NCBI RefSeq assembly: GCF_900106535.1
Contig: NZ_FNOH01000011.1
Location: 62,001 to 126,000, forward strand
Length of the DNA stretch: 64,000 nt
Reading direction: 5' to 3'
Origin: Myxococcus xanthus
GTDB lineage: Bacteria > Myxococcota > Myxococcia > Myxococcales > Myxococcaceae
The position numbers and the translations under genes are program-made. Below are positions 25,701-33,485 of the stretch, piece by piece (the first letter of the stretch is position 1; each line of letters opens with the position of its first letter). The notes beneath the pieces were generated by a model. The model had not been told where the DNA came from. It saw only the letters and a list, made by a program, of their open reading frames with translations, and did not search any database.

Positions 25701-26939
25701 GCCCACCTCGAGGAGCGGCTGCACACGCTCACCGAGGAGTCGCAGCGCCGCGAGGAGCTCCTCCAGAACGACCTGACGCAGAAGGGCACCGAGCTGTCGG
25801 ACACGCTCCGCAAGCTCACCCACGTGACGCAGGAGAAGATGCGTCAGGCGGAGGTGCTCAACCGCGAGGTCGCCACCCGCACCGAGCAGCTCAAGGCCAT
25901 GGAGGCCAAGCTCCAGACGCAGGCCACCGAGGCCCGCCGTCAGGCCGAGGGCCTGGGGCAGCAGATTACCGGTCTCAACGAGCAGCTCGAACAGGGCCGC
26001 AAGGCGCTGGCGGGCCGCGAGGACCAGCTGCGCGCCGCGGGCGCCGCCCAGCAGAAACTCACCGCCGAGCGGGACGGCCTCGCGGGCCAGCTCCAGCAGG
26101 CCGAGGCCCGGCTCCAGCAGCAGGCCCAGCAGGCGAACCAGGAACGTGCCGACGCCAAGCGCGCGGCGGACGAACTGGCCGCGAAGCTGGCCAAGACCGA
26201 GCAGCGCATCACCCAGTTCGCGCAGGACGCCCAGACGCAGGCCACCGAGGCCGACGCCAGGGCCAAGGACCTGCAGGGCCAGCTGAGCGCGCGGGCGAAG
26301 AAGATCCAGGACCTGGAACTGGCGGTGGAGAACGCGCAGGGCGCCAAGTCCCGCGCGGAGAAGGAGCTCAACGCCAAGGTGGCCGCCGCCGAGAGCAAGG
26401 CCCACGAGGCCTCCACCCGCCTGGCCGCCGCACAGAAGGAGCGCAAGGACCTGGAGGCGCGGCACGCCAAGGAGCAGGAAGACCTCGCCGCCAAGCAGAA
26501 GGCGGAGCTGGAGCGTCGCGACGCCATCAAGGCGCAGGAGGTCGCCCGCCTGCAGCAGTCCGTGCAGGAGAAGAGCAAGGCCCTCAAGGTCGCCGAGCTG
26601 GAGCTGGCCCGCTACAAGAGCAAGTCCGCCACCACGGCCACCCCGGCCAAGGCCGCCGCCAAGCCCGCGGCGGCCGAGGACGACGAGCTGGCCGTGAGGA
26701 CGCAGCTCAACCAGGTCATCGCGCCCGCCGCCGCGGCCCAGGCCCCGGCCCCGGCGAAGAAGCCGGCCGCAAAGCCTGCGGCCCAGGCCCCAGCGAAGAA
26801 GGCCCCTGCCCCGGCTCCCGCCCCGCCGGCGGCGCTGAGTGATGAGTCCGAGCCCACCGACCGGACCCTGGTCATCCAGTTGCCCACGGCCAAGGAAGAC
26901 GACGACTGGACGGCCCTGGTGGACGAGTTGGACAAGTAA
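22752..26939 (+). CDS. aglZ: AglZ, pseudo-receiver/coiled-coil protein of the A-motility (gliding) machinery
   Basis: A 1,395-residue protein equal in length and architecture to AglZ, which forms filaments, binds the polarity GTPase MglA and marks gliding focal adhesions. Residues 1-120 are a receiver fold in which the phospho-acceptor position is lost (LVVLRAEL instead of a D), so it is a pseudo-receiver. A linker (120-215) precedes a coiled coil from about 215 to 1,300 with Q/T/E-rich heptads, including duplicated 42-residue blocks (TSQTLAQTQQTLAQTEQQL). The C-terminus is Ala/Pro/Lys-rich and ends acidic (AKEDDDWTALVDELDK). AAGGG lies just before the ATG. Strong hairpins follow the stop. 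Confidence 0.95.
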   Translation: MERRVLIVESEHDFALSMATVLKGAGYQTALAETAADAQRELEKRRPDLVVLRAELKDQSGFVLCGNIKKGKWGQNLKVLLLSSESGVDGLAQHRQTPQAADGYLAIPFEMGELAALSHGIVPPGTDDTGASLDAALNGTREAPPPMPPSLKAAAGGPPKLPKRERRSAMTEEDRAFLDRTFQSIADRKAELLAESRQLKRPPPRRELMGTPEGKIQILRDELKTREAQLARLSEIWNVRERELLSGEDRIHEKDVELQGLKMQVDDLLRRFNEAQQATIQKEREHGATVDDLLLQKFSAEKDLIEVVASKEKDINLLRREVSRAEEELSRRAGELEHGRNEYDKLEKHLGVVTLEFEVKEQKLQDTVLANEGEIARLTKRGDDFEAELNRTISERDQRFAELDGEIQALQERLQQTEQERDTTVRGLEARAARAEEHGTQADAEIHRLNAERDALEAKLSQQVADLEADLARTMGERDQLRLDKDAQEAELTQRIEERDAKLGTLERELSETIARNEHTEAELNANIQQQLERIGELEGEVEAVKTHLEDRENELTAELQALGQAKDELETDLNDRLQALSQAKDALEADLSRQLEELRSAKAELEADLTGQIQALTSQLEETQRQLDDSQRTGEQLSARVAQLEDTVSQRESTIESLQGDVAARDQRISELSGDLEATSQTLAQTQQTLAQTEQQLADTQNTLASTEGALAETRGELDATSQTLQQTQQTLAQTEGALAETRGELDATSQTLAQTQQTLAQTEQQLADTQNTLASTEGTLAETRGELEATSQTLQQTHAALEDTRGALQETSDTLAHTTRERDQRIAELADLGAAKDALEQELTGQIGHLRSELSETQGNYEAERAAHEKLAAESSAHIGDLTSERDGLRSELEATSQTLEQTHGQLAATRDALAREQHAHQESRKAAASTQTTLEGQLAEARAHGEDLGEHLTLTKHELGTRVAELTQLTATLAQTENTRAHLEERLHTLTEESQRREELLQNDLTQKGTELSDTLRKLTHVTQEKMRQAEVLNREVATRTEQLKAMEAKLQTQATEARRQAEGLGQQITGLNEQLEQGRKALAGREDQLRAAGAAQQKLTAERDGLAGQLQQAEARLQQQAQQANQERADAKRAADELAAKLAKTEQRITQFAQDAQTQATEADARAKDLQGQLSARAKKIQDLELAVENAQGAKSRAEKELNAKVAAAESKAHEASTRLAAAQKERKDLEARHAKEQEDLAAKQKAELERRDAIKAQEVARLQQSVQEKSKALKVAELELARYKSKSATTATPAKAAAKPAAAEDDELAVRTQLNQVIAPAAAAQAPAPAKKPAAKPAAQAPAKKAPAPAPAPPAALSDESEPTDRTLVIQLPTAKEDDDWTALVDELDK
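24780..25115 (+). repeat. 126-bp direct repeats within the aglZ coiled coil
   Basis: Two nearly identical 126-bp blocks (24780-24905 and 24990-25115; 42 residues each) flank a related 84-bp block (28 residues). All lengths are multiples of seven residues, so gain or loss by recombination would keep the heptad register of the coiled coil. Confidence 0.85.
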
Positions 26940-26946
26940 CGGCGCC

Positions 26947-27002
26947 GGGATTCCGGCACCCCGCCGGAATCCCGACGGCCTCGGCCTCGGAACCCCGAGG
27001 CC
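26947..27002 (+). terminator. Two hairpins after aglZ
   Basis: A perfect 11-bp stem GGGATTCCGGC/GCCGGAATCCC with a 5-nt loop (26947-26973) is followed by an 8-bp stem GGCCTCGG/CCGAGGCC with an AACC loop (26983-27002). Neither has a long U-tract, which is common in high-GC genomes. Confidence 0.6.
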
Positions 27003-27011
27003 ACAATGAAG

Positions 27012-27056
27012 CGGCCCTGACATCCGTGCCCTAGCCGGGCAGGTGTGTCAGGGCCG
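27012..27056. terminator. Large hairpin between convergent aglZ and the small membrane-protein gene
   Basis: A perfect 11-bp outer stem CGGCCCTGACA/TGTCAGGGCCG encloses an inner GTGCCC/GGGCAG stem. It lies between two converging genes, so it can act as a terminator in both directions. Confidence 0.65.
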
Positions 27057-27099
27057 TCTCAGTTCCAACGCAGGAAGCGTCGAGCGGTTCCATCCGCGC

Positions 27100-27321
27100 T
27101 CAGAGCGCGGCGCGTGCCTCGCGGACCAGCTCCTTGAAGTGGAGCGTGGAGACGACGTCCCGGAGTGACACCACGCGGCCCCCCGTCTGGGCCTCCTCCT
27201 GGGCACGGCGCCAACTGCTGCGGAGTGTACGCAAGGCGACATAGGTCAGCAGGAGGGGGAAGCCGCCCGGAAGCAGAACCACTGCCACCATCATCACCAT
27301 CCGCAACCACGCCCACACCAT
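27100..27321 (-). CDS. Small membrane protein (73 aa), unknown function
   Basis: A 73-residue product with one hydrophobic segment (about residues 7-30, MRMVMM...LPGGFPLLLTYVAL), then a basic amphipathic stretch RTLRSSWRRAQEE and a short soluble tail. A near-perfect ribosome site (GGGAGGTGA) lies seven bases before the ATG, which argues for a real gene although I recognise no family. It is convergent with aglZ and divergent from the MoxR gene. Confidence 0.65.
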   Translation of the reverse strand: MVWAWLRMVMMVAVVLLPGGFPLLLTYVALRTLRSSWRRAQEEAQTGGRVVSLRDVVSTLHFKELVREARAAL

Positions 27322-27510
27322 GACCGCTCACCTCCCTGAATACCGATTGGAAACCCTGAGATGCACGAGGTGTGCCCACGTTGCGCAGAAAATTTCCCTC
27401 CAGAGTTACGCGGGTTTGCCAGGCAGCGAGGCGAACGGGCCACGGTGACGACACCGGAACCCTGGCATTTTTGCCGCAGTCGCCAGGAGGGCGTCGGTTA
27501 AGTTCACCGG

Positions 27511-28449
27511 GTGAGCACCCCTTCGACGGTTGAGAGCCACGCATTCACCAGCGTGGAGGACGCGGAAAAGCGCCTGGAGCAGGTGGGCTATCTATCCTCG
27601 CCGGAGATCGCCACGGCGGCCTTCCTGGCGGACCGGATGGACAAGCCCATCCTGGTGGAAGGCCCGGCCGGCGTCGGCAAGACGGAGCTGGCCAAGGCCC
27701 TGGCCCAGGCGCTGGGCCGCGAGTTCATCCGGCTCCAGTGCTACGAGGGCCTGGACGAGGCGAAGGCCCTCTACGAGTGGGAGTACGCCAAGCAACTGCT
27801 CTACACCCAGCTCCTCAAGGACAAGATTGGGGACATGGTGCAGGGCACCACCACGCTGGCGCAGGCGGCGGACCGACTGGCCTCCAGCGACGCGGTGTTC
27901 TTCTCCGAACGCTTCCTGCTGCCCCGCCCGGTGCTGAAGGCCCAGCTCTCCGAGCGCCCTGCCCTGCTGCTGGTGGACGAAATCGACAAGGCGGACCCGG
28001 AGTTCGAGGCCTTCCTGCTGGAGGTGCTCTCCGACAACGCCGTCACCATCCCCGAGCTGGGCACCTTCCGGGCGAAGCACATCCCCCGCGTGCTGCTCAC
28101 CTCCAACGCCGCGCGCGAGCTGTCCGACGCGCTCAAGCGCCGCTGCCTCCACCTGCACATCGACTTCCCGGACCGCGAGCGCGAGCTGCGCATCGTCCGC
28201 TCGCGACTGCCCCAGGTGCCCCAGGTGCTGGCGGAGCAGGTGGTGGAAGCGGTGGCCGCCATCCGCTCGCTCGACCTGAAGAAGGCGCCCTCCATCAGCG
28301 AGACGCTCGACTGGGCCCAGAGCCTGGCGCTGCTGAACGCGGAGCAGCTCACCGCCGACGTGGTGGCCTCCACGCTGAACCTCGTCCTCAAGTACGAAGG
28401 CGACATCGAGAAGGCGAAGGCCAACCTCTCGCAGATTGCCCAGGCCTGA
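27511..28449 (+). CDS. MoxR-family AAA+ ATPase
   Basis: A 312-residue AAA+ ATPase: Walker A GPAGVGKT (51-58), Walker B LLLVDEIDKA (about 152-161), sensor-1 LLTSNAARELSDALKRRC and a C-terminal lid (SISETLDWAQSLALL). This is the MoxR pattern; MoxR ATPases act as chaperones or activators for partner proteins, often with a VWA protein. Here no VWA gene follows; instead a patatin-like gene starts 16 bp downstream. It uses a GTG start with no clear ribosome site. The family is certain, the client is not. Confidence 0.88.
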   Translation: MSTPSTVESHAFTSVEDAEKRLEQVGYLSSPEIATAAFLADRMDKPILVEGPAGVGKTELAKALAQALGREFIRLQCYEGLDEAKALYEWEYAKQLLYTQLLKDKIGDMVQGTTTLAQAADRLASSDAVFFSERFLLPRPVLKAQLSERPALLLVDEIDKADPEFEAFLLEVLSDNAVTIPELGTFRAKHIPRVLLTSNAARELSDALKRRCLHLHIDFPDRERELRIVRSRLPQVPQVLAEQVVEAVAAIRSLDLKKAPSISETLDWAQSLALLNAEQLTADVVASTLNLVLKYEGDIEKAKANLSQIAQA

Positions 28450-28465
28450 CGGGCCCTCGAAGCAC

Positions 28466-29881
28466 GTGCTGCTGAAGGAACGCTTCCAAATCACCCGGCC
28501 GCTCGAGGAGATGGAGCTCCGCCTCGTGCGCGCCTCGCTGGCCAACGCGGCCCTGGTCGACCTGCGCGAGGAAGCCATCCTCCGCACCGTCCTGTCGCTG
28601 GCGCGCCTCTACAAGGTGCGGCACGGCGAACGCGACGTGGGCGTGGGCGCGCTGCTCACCCCGTTTCGCGAGGAGGTGGAGCGCCGCCTGGGCCCCGTCC
28701 TCCAAGCCCCCTTCCCGCCCACGCGGGACCGGCTGATGCCGCACGTGAAGGATTTGCGCCAGCACGCCGCCAAGGCGCGCGACATGGTGGCGCAGCGGCT
28801 GCGCGGGCGCGTTCCCCCCGAGGCATTGGACCGGGAAATCCGGCACAAGGAACTGGTGCTGGTCACCGGTGGCGGCGGCGGAACGGCCTACGTCTACCTG
28901 GGGGTGATGAGCCTCCTGGGCGAATACGGCCTGGAGCCGCGCCTGCTCGCCGGGACGTCCATGGGCGCCATCCTGGCCATCATGCGCTCGCGCCTGACGC
29001 GCTTCGACGCCACGGACATGATCAACATCGTCCGCGGGCTGTCCTTCCGGAAGCTCTTCCGCTTCATCTCCACGGAGAGCCGCTATGGCCTGCCCGCCGC
29101 GCTGCGGCTGTTTCTGCGCGCGGGGCTGGGCCGCTTCTTCAGCGCGGGACCGGAGAACAGTGGCATGCGGCTCAAGGACTTGCCGGTGCCGACGCTCATC
29201 GCCGTGGGCGGCATCCGCCGCGGCATGCTTCCCCGGCCGCTGGAGTATTACGAGCGCCTGCTAGGCACCAGTCCGCTGGGCCTGCTCAACCCCGTGGGCG
29301 TGGCACGCCGCATCCAGGCCGCCATGGGCGCCATGGCCGAGCTCTTCACCCGCCCCGAAATCACCGCCCGCCTCTACCTGGGTGCGGACGACACCACCGG
29401 CGACTTCGACGCGCTCGACGCCGCGGGCTTCTCCTCCGCGCTGCCCGGCGTCATCCACTACGACGTGCTGCGCGAGGACCCCGGCATGCACACGTTGGTG
29501 GAAGGACTCATGGGCCAGCACGGCGTCGCGAGGCTCATCGACGGAGGACTGGTGGACAACCTGCCAGCGAAGGCGGCGTGGAAGGCAGTGGCCCGAGGCC
29601 GCATCGGCACGCGCAACGCGTTCATCCTCGCGCTCGACGGCTTCGCCCCGAAGCTGACCACGCCCTTCTGGCTGCCCCTCCAGCGGCTCGCCGCGATGAC
29701 GGTGGCGCCGAACCTTCCTTATACGCACCACGTCAAACGCTTTCCGCGAACACTGTCACCGCTAGACGTCGTACCGTCGGTGGAACTGGCCTCGAAGGCA
29801 TTACAATTCGGCAGGACGGCACTCGCGGAGGACCTCCCGTTCCTCCGTCGGATGCTCGCCCCCCTGCCACCGGTGCTGTGA
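28466..29881 (+). CDS. Patatin-like phospholipase
   Basis: A 471-residue patatin-domain protein, predicted acyl hydrolase acting on membrane lipids. A helical N-terminal region (1-125) precedes the patatin core: oxyanion loop VTGGGGGTAYVYLGV, nucleophile S165 in AGTSMGAI, and catalytic D359 in IDGGLVDNLPAKAA. The Ser-Asp dyad is intact. I chose GTG 28466, 16 bp after the moxR stop; TTG 28436 (overlapping) and ATG 28511 are alternatives, differing only in the N-terminal tail. No signal peptide is visible. Tight linkage to moxR suggests the ATPase may control or remodel it, which is inference. Confidence 0.85.
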   Translation: MLLKERFQITRPLEEMELRLVRASLANAALVDLREEAILRTVLSLARLYKVRHGERDVGVGALLTPFREEVERRLGPVLQAPFPPTRDRLMPHVKDLRQHAAKARDMVAQRLRGRVPPEALDREIRHKELVLVTGGGGGTAYVYLGVMSLLGEYGLEPRLLAGTSMGAILAIMRSRLTRFDATDMINIVRGLSFRKLFRFISTESRYGLPAALRLFLRAGLGRFFSAGPENSGMRLKDLPVPTLIAVGGIRRGMLPRPLEYYERLLGTSPLGLLNPVGVARRIQAAMGAMAELFTRPEITARLYLGADDTTGDFDALDAAGFSSALPGVIHYDVLREDPGMHTLVEGLMGQHGVARLIDGGLVDNLPAKAAWKAVARGRIGTRNAFILALDGFAPKLTTPFWLPLQRLAAMTVAPNLPYTHHVKRFPRTLSPLDVVPSVELASKALQFGRTALAEDLPFLRRMLAPLPPVL

Positions 29882-29905
29882 CTGTTTCGGGACGAGAAAC
29901 ACGCT

Positions 29906-29934
29906 TTGACCTCATAGGTTTCACTGGCTAGAAG
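29906..29934 (+). promoter_or_regulatory. Sigma-A promoter of ilvE
   Basis: TTGACC (29906-29911), 17 bp, TAGAAG (29929-29934); the ATG is 43 bp further. A short hairpin or operator-like repeat TGTTTC/GAAACA lies just upstream at 29883-29901. The -10 is identical to that proposed for the aglX operon. Confidence 0.55.
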
Positions 29935-29977
29935 GCCCTGGCTGTCCCCCCTCAACATCCAGGCGAAGGAACATCGA

Positions 29978-30925
29978 ATGAGCTCGACCTCGAGTAGTGG
30001 AGTGCGCGCCGAGCAAATCTGGCTCGACGGCCGACTGATGAAATGGGACGAGGGCCACGTGCATCTGATGACGCACGCGCTTCACTACGGCCTGGGTGTC
30101 TTCGAGGGCATCCGCGCATACAAAACGCATGACGGACGGCTGGCCGTCTTCCGGCTGCGTGAGCACGTCCGCCGGCTGCTCGACTCGGCCCACATCATCA
30201 TGCTGAAGATTCCGTACACCGAGGACGAGCTCTTCGACGCGTGCGTGAATCTGCTCCGCGCGCAGAAGGACCTGTTCGCCAACGGCGCGTACCTGCGGCC
30301 GGTGGCCTTCATGGGCGACGGCGCCATGGGCCTGGGCGCGGTGAACCCCACCCGCACGGCCGTGACGGCCTGGGACTGGGGCGCGTACCTGGGCGACAAG
30401 GGCATCAAGGAAGGTATCCGCGCCAAGGTCAGCTCGTACACGCGCATGCACGTCAACGTGAACATGGTGCGCGGGAAGATTACCGGCCAGTACGTCAACT
30501 CCATCCTCGCCAAGCGCGAGGCGGTGCTGGCGGGCTACGACGAGGCCATCCTCCTGGACATCAGCGGCTTCGTGGCCGAGGCCTCCGGCGAGAACATCTT
30601 CCAGGTGAACAAGAAGGGCATCATCAAGACGCCCCCGCTGTCCGGCCCCATCCTGGACGGCATCACCCGCGACACGGTGCTGCACATCCTGCGCGACAGC
30701 GGCCGCACGGTGGAGGAGGTCACCTTCACCCGCGACGCGCTCTACATCACCAACGAGATCTTCCTCTGCGGCACGGCGGCGGAGATCACCCCCGTGCGCG
30801 AGGTGGACAACCGCCAGGTGGCTGACGGCAAGCCCGGCCCCATCACCCGGTACGTGCAGGACATGTACTTCCGCATCGTGCGCGGCCAGGAGCCGCGCTA
30901 CGCGGATTGGCTCACGTACATCTGA
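29978..30925 (+). CDS. ilvE: Branched-chain amino acid aminotransferase (IlvE)
   Basis: A 315-residue class IV PLP aminotransferase interconverting Leu/Ile/Val with their 2-oxo acids. Landmarks are WDEGHVHLMTHALHYGLGVFEGIRAY, the probable PLP Lys K167 in RGKITGQYVNS, and the class IV signature from E189 (EAILLDISGFVAEASGENIF) with the C-terminal FLCGTAAEITPV. AAGGAA lies before the ATG. Length is normal for IlvE. In myxobacteria, branched-chain amino acids feed iso-fatty-acid synthesis, so the gene bears on lipid signalling as well. It has its own promoter and a strong hairpin after it. Confidence 0.95.
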   Translation: MSSTSSSGVRAEQIWLDGRLMKWDEGHVHLMTHALHYGLGVFEGIRAYKTHDGRLAVFRLREHVRRLLDSAHIIMLKIPYTEDELFDACVNLLRAQKDLFANGAYLRPVAFMGDGAMGLGAVNPTRTAVTAWDWGAYLGDKGIKEGIRAKVSSYTRMHVNVNMVRGKITGQYVNSILAKREAVLAGYDEAILLDISGFVAEASGENIFQVNKKGIIKTPPLSGPILDGITRDTVLHILRDSGRTVEEVTFTRDALYITNEIFLCGTAAEITPVREVDNRQVADGKPGPITRYVQDMYFRIVRGQEPRYADWLTYI

Positions 30926-30937
30926 GCCACCCCGCTT

Positions 30938-30967
30938 CGCCCCCCTCTTCGGCATGGGAGGGGGGCG
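30938..30967 (+). terminator. Strong hairpin after ilvE
   Basis: A perfect 10-bp stem CGCCCCCCTC/GAGGGGGGCG with a 10-nt loop starts 13 bp after the ilvE stop. There is no U-tract, but the stem is very stable. Confidence 0.55.
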
Positions 30968-31032
30968 GGCAGCCAGGGAAGAGGCCACGTCCCGCGCCCG
31001 ACCGCCCATCGAATGGGCTAGAACGGGGCTTG

Positions 31033-32373
31033 ATGGCTCCTCCCGCTGGCTACGACTACGACGACAATCCGTTCAAGCTCGAGAACCCATCCATCCTCGA
31101 CATCGCTCCACCGGAGCCGAAGTCGGTGGAGGACACGGGGCTCAAGATGGGCATCCTGTCCGACATCGCCCTGAAGTACCTCTATTACGCGGGCACGGGC
31201 ACGGGCATGGGCATCGCGGACGAGATGCGACTGCCGTGGCCAGGTGTCATCGAGCACGTGGTGGACTTCCTCGCCACGGAGAAGCTGGTGGACCTGCGCG
31301 GCGGCAAGGGCTTTGGCCGCGCGTCCGTGGAGTTCATCCTGTCGGAGAAGGGCCGCGAGTACGCGCGCGACGCCCTCACCCGCACCACCTACGTGGGCCC
31401 CGCGCCGGTACCGATTGAGCAGTACAACGCGCTCATCACCAGCCAGACGGAGGAGACGCCCGTCGTCAGCCAGGAGGAGTTGGTGATGGCGCTCAGCCAC
31501 CTCACCGTCCCCGCGGAGCTGATGGACAAGCTGGGGCCGGCGGTGAACTCCGGCCGCTCGCTGTTCCTCTACGGCTCCCCCGGCAACGGCAAGACGAGCC
31601 TGGCCGAGGCCGTCTCCCACATGTTTGGCGGCGAGGTGTTCGTCCCCCACTGCCTGGAGATTGGGAATCAGATCATCCAGGTCCACGACCGGCTCATCCA
31701 CACGCCGGTGTCGCTGGAGGTCGGCCGGGATGCCTCCGGCCGCCGGCAGACCTTCGAAATGGACAACCGGTGGCTCGTGTGCCGTCGGCCCTCCGTCGTC
31801 GTGGGCGGCGAGCTGACGCTGGCGATGCTGGACCTCATCTATTCGGAGAGCACCCGCTTCTACGAGGCCCCGTTCCAGGTGAAGGCCAACGGCGGCATGC
31901 TCCTCATCGACGACTTCGGCCGCCAGAAGGTCCACCCCACGGACCTGCTCAACCGGTGGATTGTCCCCCTGGAGAAACGGGTGGACTTCCTCACCCTTCA
32001 CACCGGCAAGAAGTTCGAAATCCCCTTCGACCAGCTCCTCGTCTTCTCCACCAACCTGGACCCCAAGGAACTGGTGGACGAGGCCTTCCTGCGCCGCATC
32101 AAGTACAAGATTGAGGTCGGGAACCCCGACGAAGAGGCTTACCGGGAAATCTTCAGTCGCGTCTGCGAGGCAGCGGGAATCCCGTACGTGGACCAGGCCG
32201 TCACGTACCTCATCGAGCACTACTACAAGCCGCGGAGCATGGAGCTTCGCTCGTGCCACCCTCGGGACCTGGTGAGCCTCATCCGGGACGCGGCGCGCTA
32301 CCGGCAGATACCTCCAGCGCTCTCCAAGGACCTGCTCGACCAGGCGTGCGAGGTGTTCCTCGTCAATCTGTGA
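31033..32373 (+). CDS. AAA+ ATPase with N-terminal winged-helix-like domain, unknown role
   Basis: A 446-residue ATPase. Residues about 35-115 look like a winged helix (MGILSDIALKYLYYAGTGTGMGIADEM ... FILSEKGREYARDAL). The AAA+ core has Walker A GSPGNGKT (181-188), Walker B GGMLLIDDFG (D292-D293), sensor-1 VFSTNLDP and an Arg-rich segment (EAFLRRIKYKIEVG). I do not recognise a named family. ATG 31033 is chosen because the in-frame sequence upstream is non-conserved-looking and overlaps the ilvE terminator. The stop overlaps a possible start of the Fic-like gene (TGATG), so the two may be translationally linked. Confidence 0.8.
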   Translation: MAPPAGYDYDDNPFKLENPSILDIAPPEPKSVEDTGLKMGILSDIALKYLYYAGTGTGMGIADEMRLPWPGVIEHVVDFLATEKLVDLRGGKGFGRASVEFILSEKGREYARDALTRTTYVGPAPVPIEQYNALITSQTEETPVVSQEELVMALSHLTVPAELMDKLGPAVNSGRSLFLYGSPGNGKTSLAEAVSHMFGGEVFVPHCLEIGNQIIQVHDRLIHTPVSLEVGRDASGRRQTFEMDNRWLVCRRPSVVVGGELTLAMLDLIYSESTRFYEAPFQVKANGGMLLIDDFGRQKVHPTDLLNRWIVPLEKRVDFLTLHTGKKFEIPFDQLLVFSTNLDPKELVDEAFLRRIKYKIEVGNPDEEAYREIFSRVCEAAGIPYVDQAVTYLIEHYYKPRSMELRSCHPRDLVSLIRDAARYRQIPPALSKDLLDQACEVFLVNL

Positions 32374-32489
32374 TGATTTCGTTGTTACAACCGCGCGGAA
32401 TTTCTAGAATCCACGCGCCGTTGTACCGCTCGGCCGCATGCTTCGAGTACCGCCCGCGGCGGACCCGCAGCGAGAAGGAGCCGCAGTCC

Positions 32490-33332
32490 GTGAAGGAACG
32501 CTACCAGGACATCGACGAGAAGAACGAAACGCTGCGTGGGTACCTCGACATCTACAAGGACAAGCCGGACGCGCGCGAGTTCTTGGACAAGATGGAGATG
32601 TCGTGGATCTACCACGACGCCGCGCTAGAGGGAGTCGTCTACACGCATCAGGAACTGATGGCCGCGCTGTTCCCTCATCGAACCAGCGCGGAAGCCTCCA
32701 TGATTCCGGTGGTCCTCGAAATCCGGAACCACAAGGCCGTCTGTGACTTCATCCGTGAGGAGGCAGCGGGCGCCAAGAAGCAGGCGCAAATCACGCTGAC
32801 CACCATCAAGCGGATGCACGACCTCTTCCTGGGCAACACGCCGGAGGCCCAGACGGAGCGCGCGCGCATGGAGCGCCGCGAGCGCACGGAGAAGGAGCTG
32901 GCCAAGGAACGCGACAGGTCCGGGCTGCGCAAGGACATGCCGCTGCACCGCACGTACTTCCACGACATCTCCCAGCCGGCGAAGATCCAGCCGGAGTTGG
33001 AGAAGCTCGTGGACTACACGGCCAGCGCCGAGTTCCGCGAGTTCCACCCCATCAAGCAGGCGGCCACGGTCCAGCACAAGTTCGTGCAGATTTTCCCCTT
33101 CACCGAGCACAGCGGGAAGGTGGGGCGCATGTGCAGCAACCTCATCCTGCTGCGCAACGGCTACATGCCCGCCGTCATCCATTCCATCGACCGGCAGCGC
33201 TACTACGAGTCCTTCCGAGGACCCGCGGCGGGCTTCCGGACGGTGCTGATGGACGCGATGGAGAACTCGCTCGACAACGGCATGAAGTACTTCCGGGACC
33301 TGGGGCGCAAGTTCAAGGCCCTGAACAGCTAG
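32490..33332 (+). CDS. Fic-fold protein with degenerate catalytic motif
   Basis: A 280-residue Fic/DOC-fold protein. The helix preceding the motif and an inhibitory-helix-like DAALEG (residues 43-48, cf. SxxxEG) are present, as is HDLFLGN. The active loop reads FPFTEHSGKVGR (202-213), against the consensus HPFxxGNGRxxR: catalytic His is Phe202 and the anion-binding GNG is HSG. AMP-transfer by the usual mechanism is therefore unlikely. GTG 32490 has GAAGGAG nine bases upstream; an alternative ATG at 32373 overlaps the stop of the AAA+ gene and would add 39 residues. Role unknown; context with the AAA+ ATPase is suggestive. Confidence 0.75.
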   Translation: MKERYQDIDEKNETLRGYLDIYKDKPDAREFLDKMEMSWIYHDAALEGVVYTHQELMAALFPHRTSAEASMIPVVLEIRNHKAVCDFIREEAAGAKKQAQITLTTIKRMHDLFLGNTPEAQTERARMERRERTEKELAKERDRSGLRKDMPLHRTYFHDISQPAKIQPELEKLVDYTASAEFREFHPIKQAATVQHKFVQIFPFTEHSGKVGRMCSNLILLRNGYMPAVIHSIDRQRYYESFRGPAAGFRTVLMDAMENSLDNGMKYFRDLGRKFKALNS

Positions 33333-33413
33333 CCCACGTCCCGCGGCGGCCCGGCGAGGGAGCGCGCAGGCTCACGCTCCTCTCGCGCGTCGTGAAGGAT
33401 GCGGGGTCCGTCG

Positions 33414-33426
33414 ACACCATTGGTGT
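33414..33426. promoter_or_regulatory. Palindrome ACACCA-T-TGGTGT before the DHH gene
   Basis: A perfect 6+1+6 inverted repeat lies in the 153-bp gap between the Fic-like and DHH genes, 60 bp before the latter's ATG. Possible operator. Confidence 0.25.
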
Positions 33427-33485
33427 GTTGGCAACAGACCCCGGATCCTCGAATCCCTGGACGGGAGGAAGTAAGAAGAATACCC

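Noticed and set aside
22611..27023. A 1,470-residue minus-strand ORF antisense to aglZ, rich in Leu, Arg and Gly
   Set aside because: It is the mirror of a GC-rich coiled-coil gene; composition is repetitive, no motif or ribosome site is seen, and aglZ on the other strand is unmistakable.
27450..27480. TGGCATTTTTGCC before moxR as a sigma-54 (-24/-12) promoter
   Set aside because: The GG and GC elements are only about seven bases apart instead of ten.
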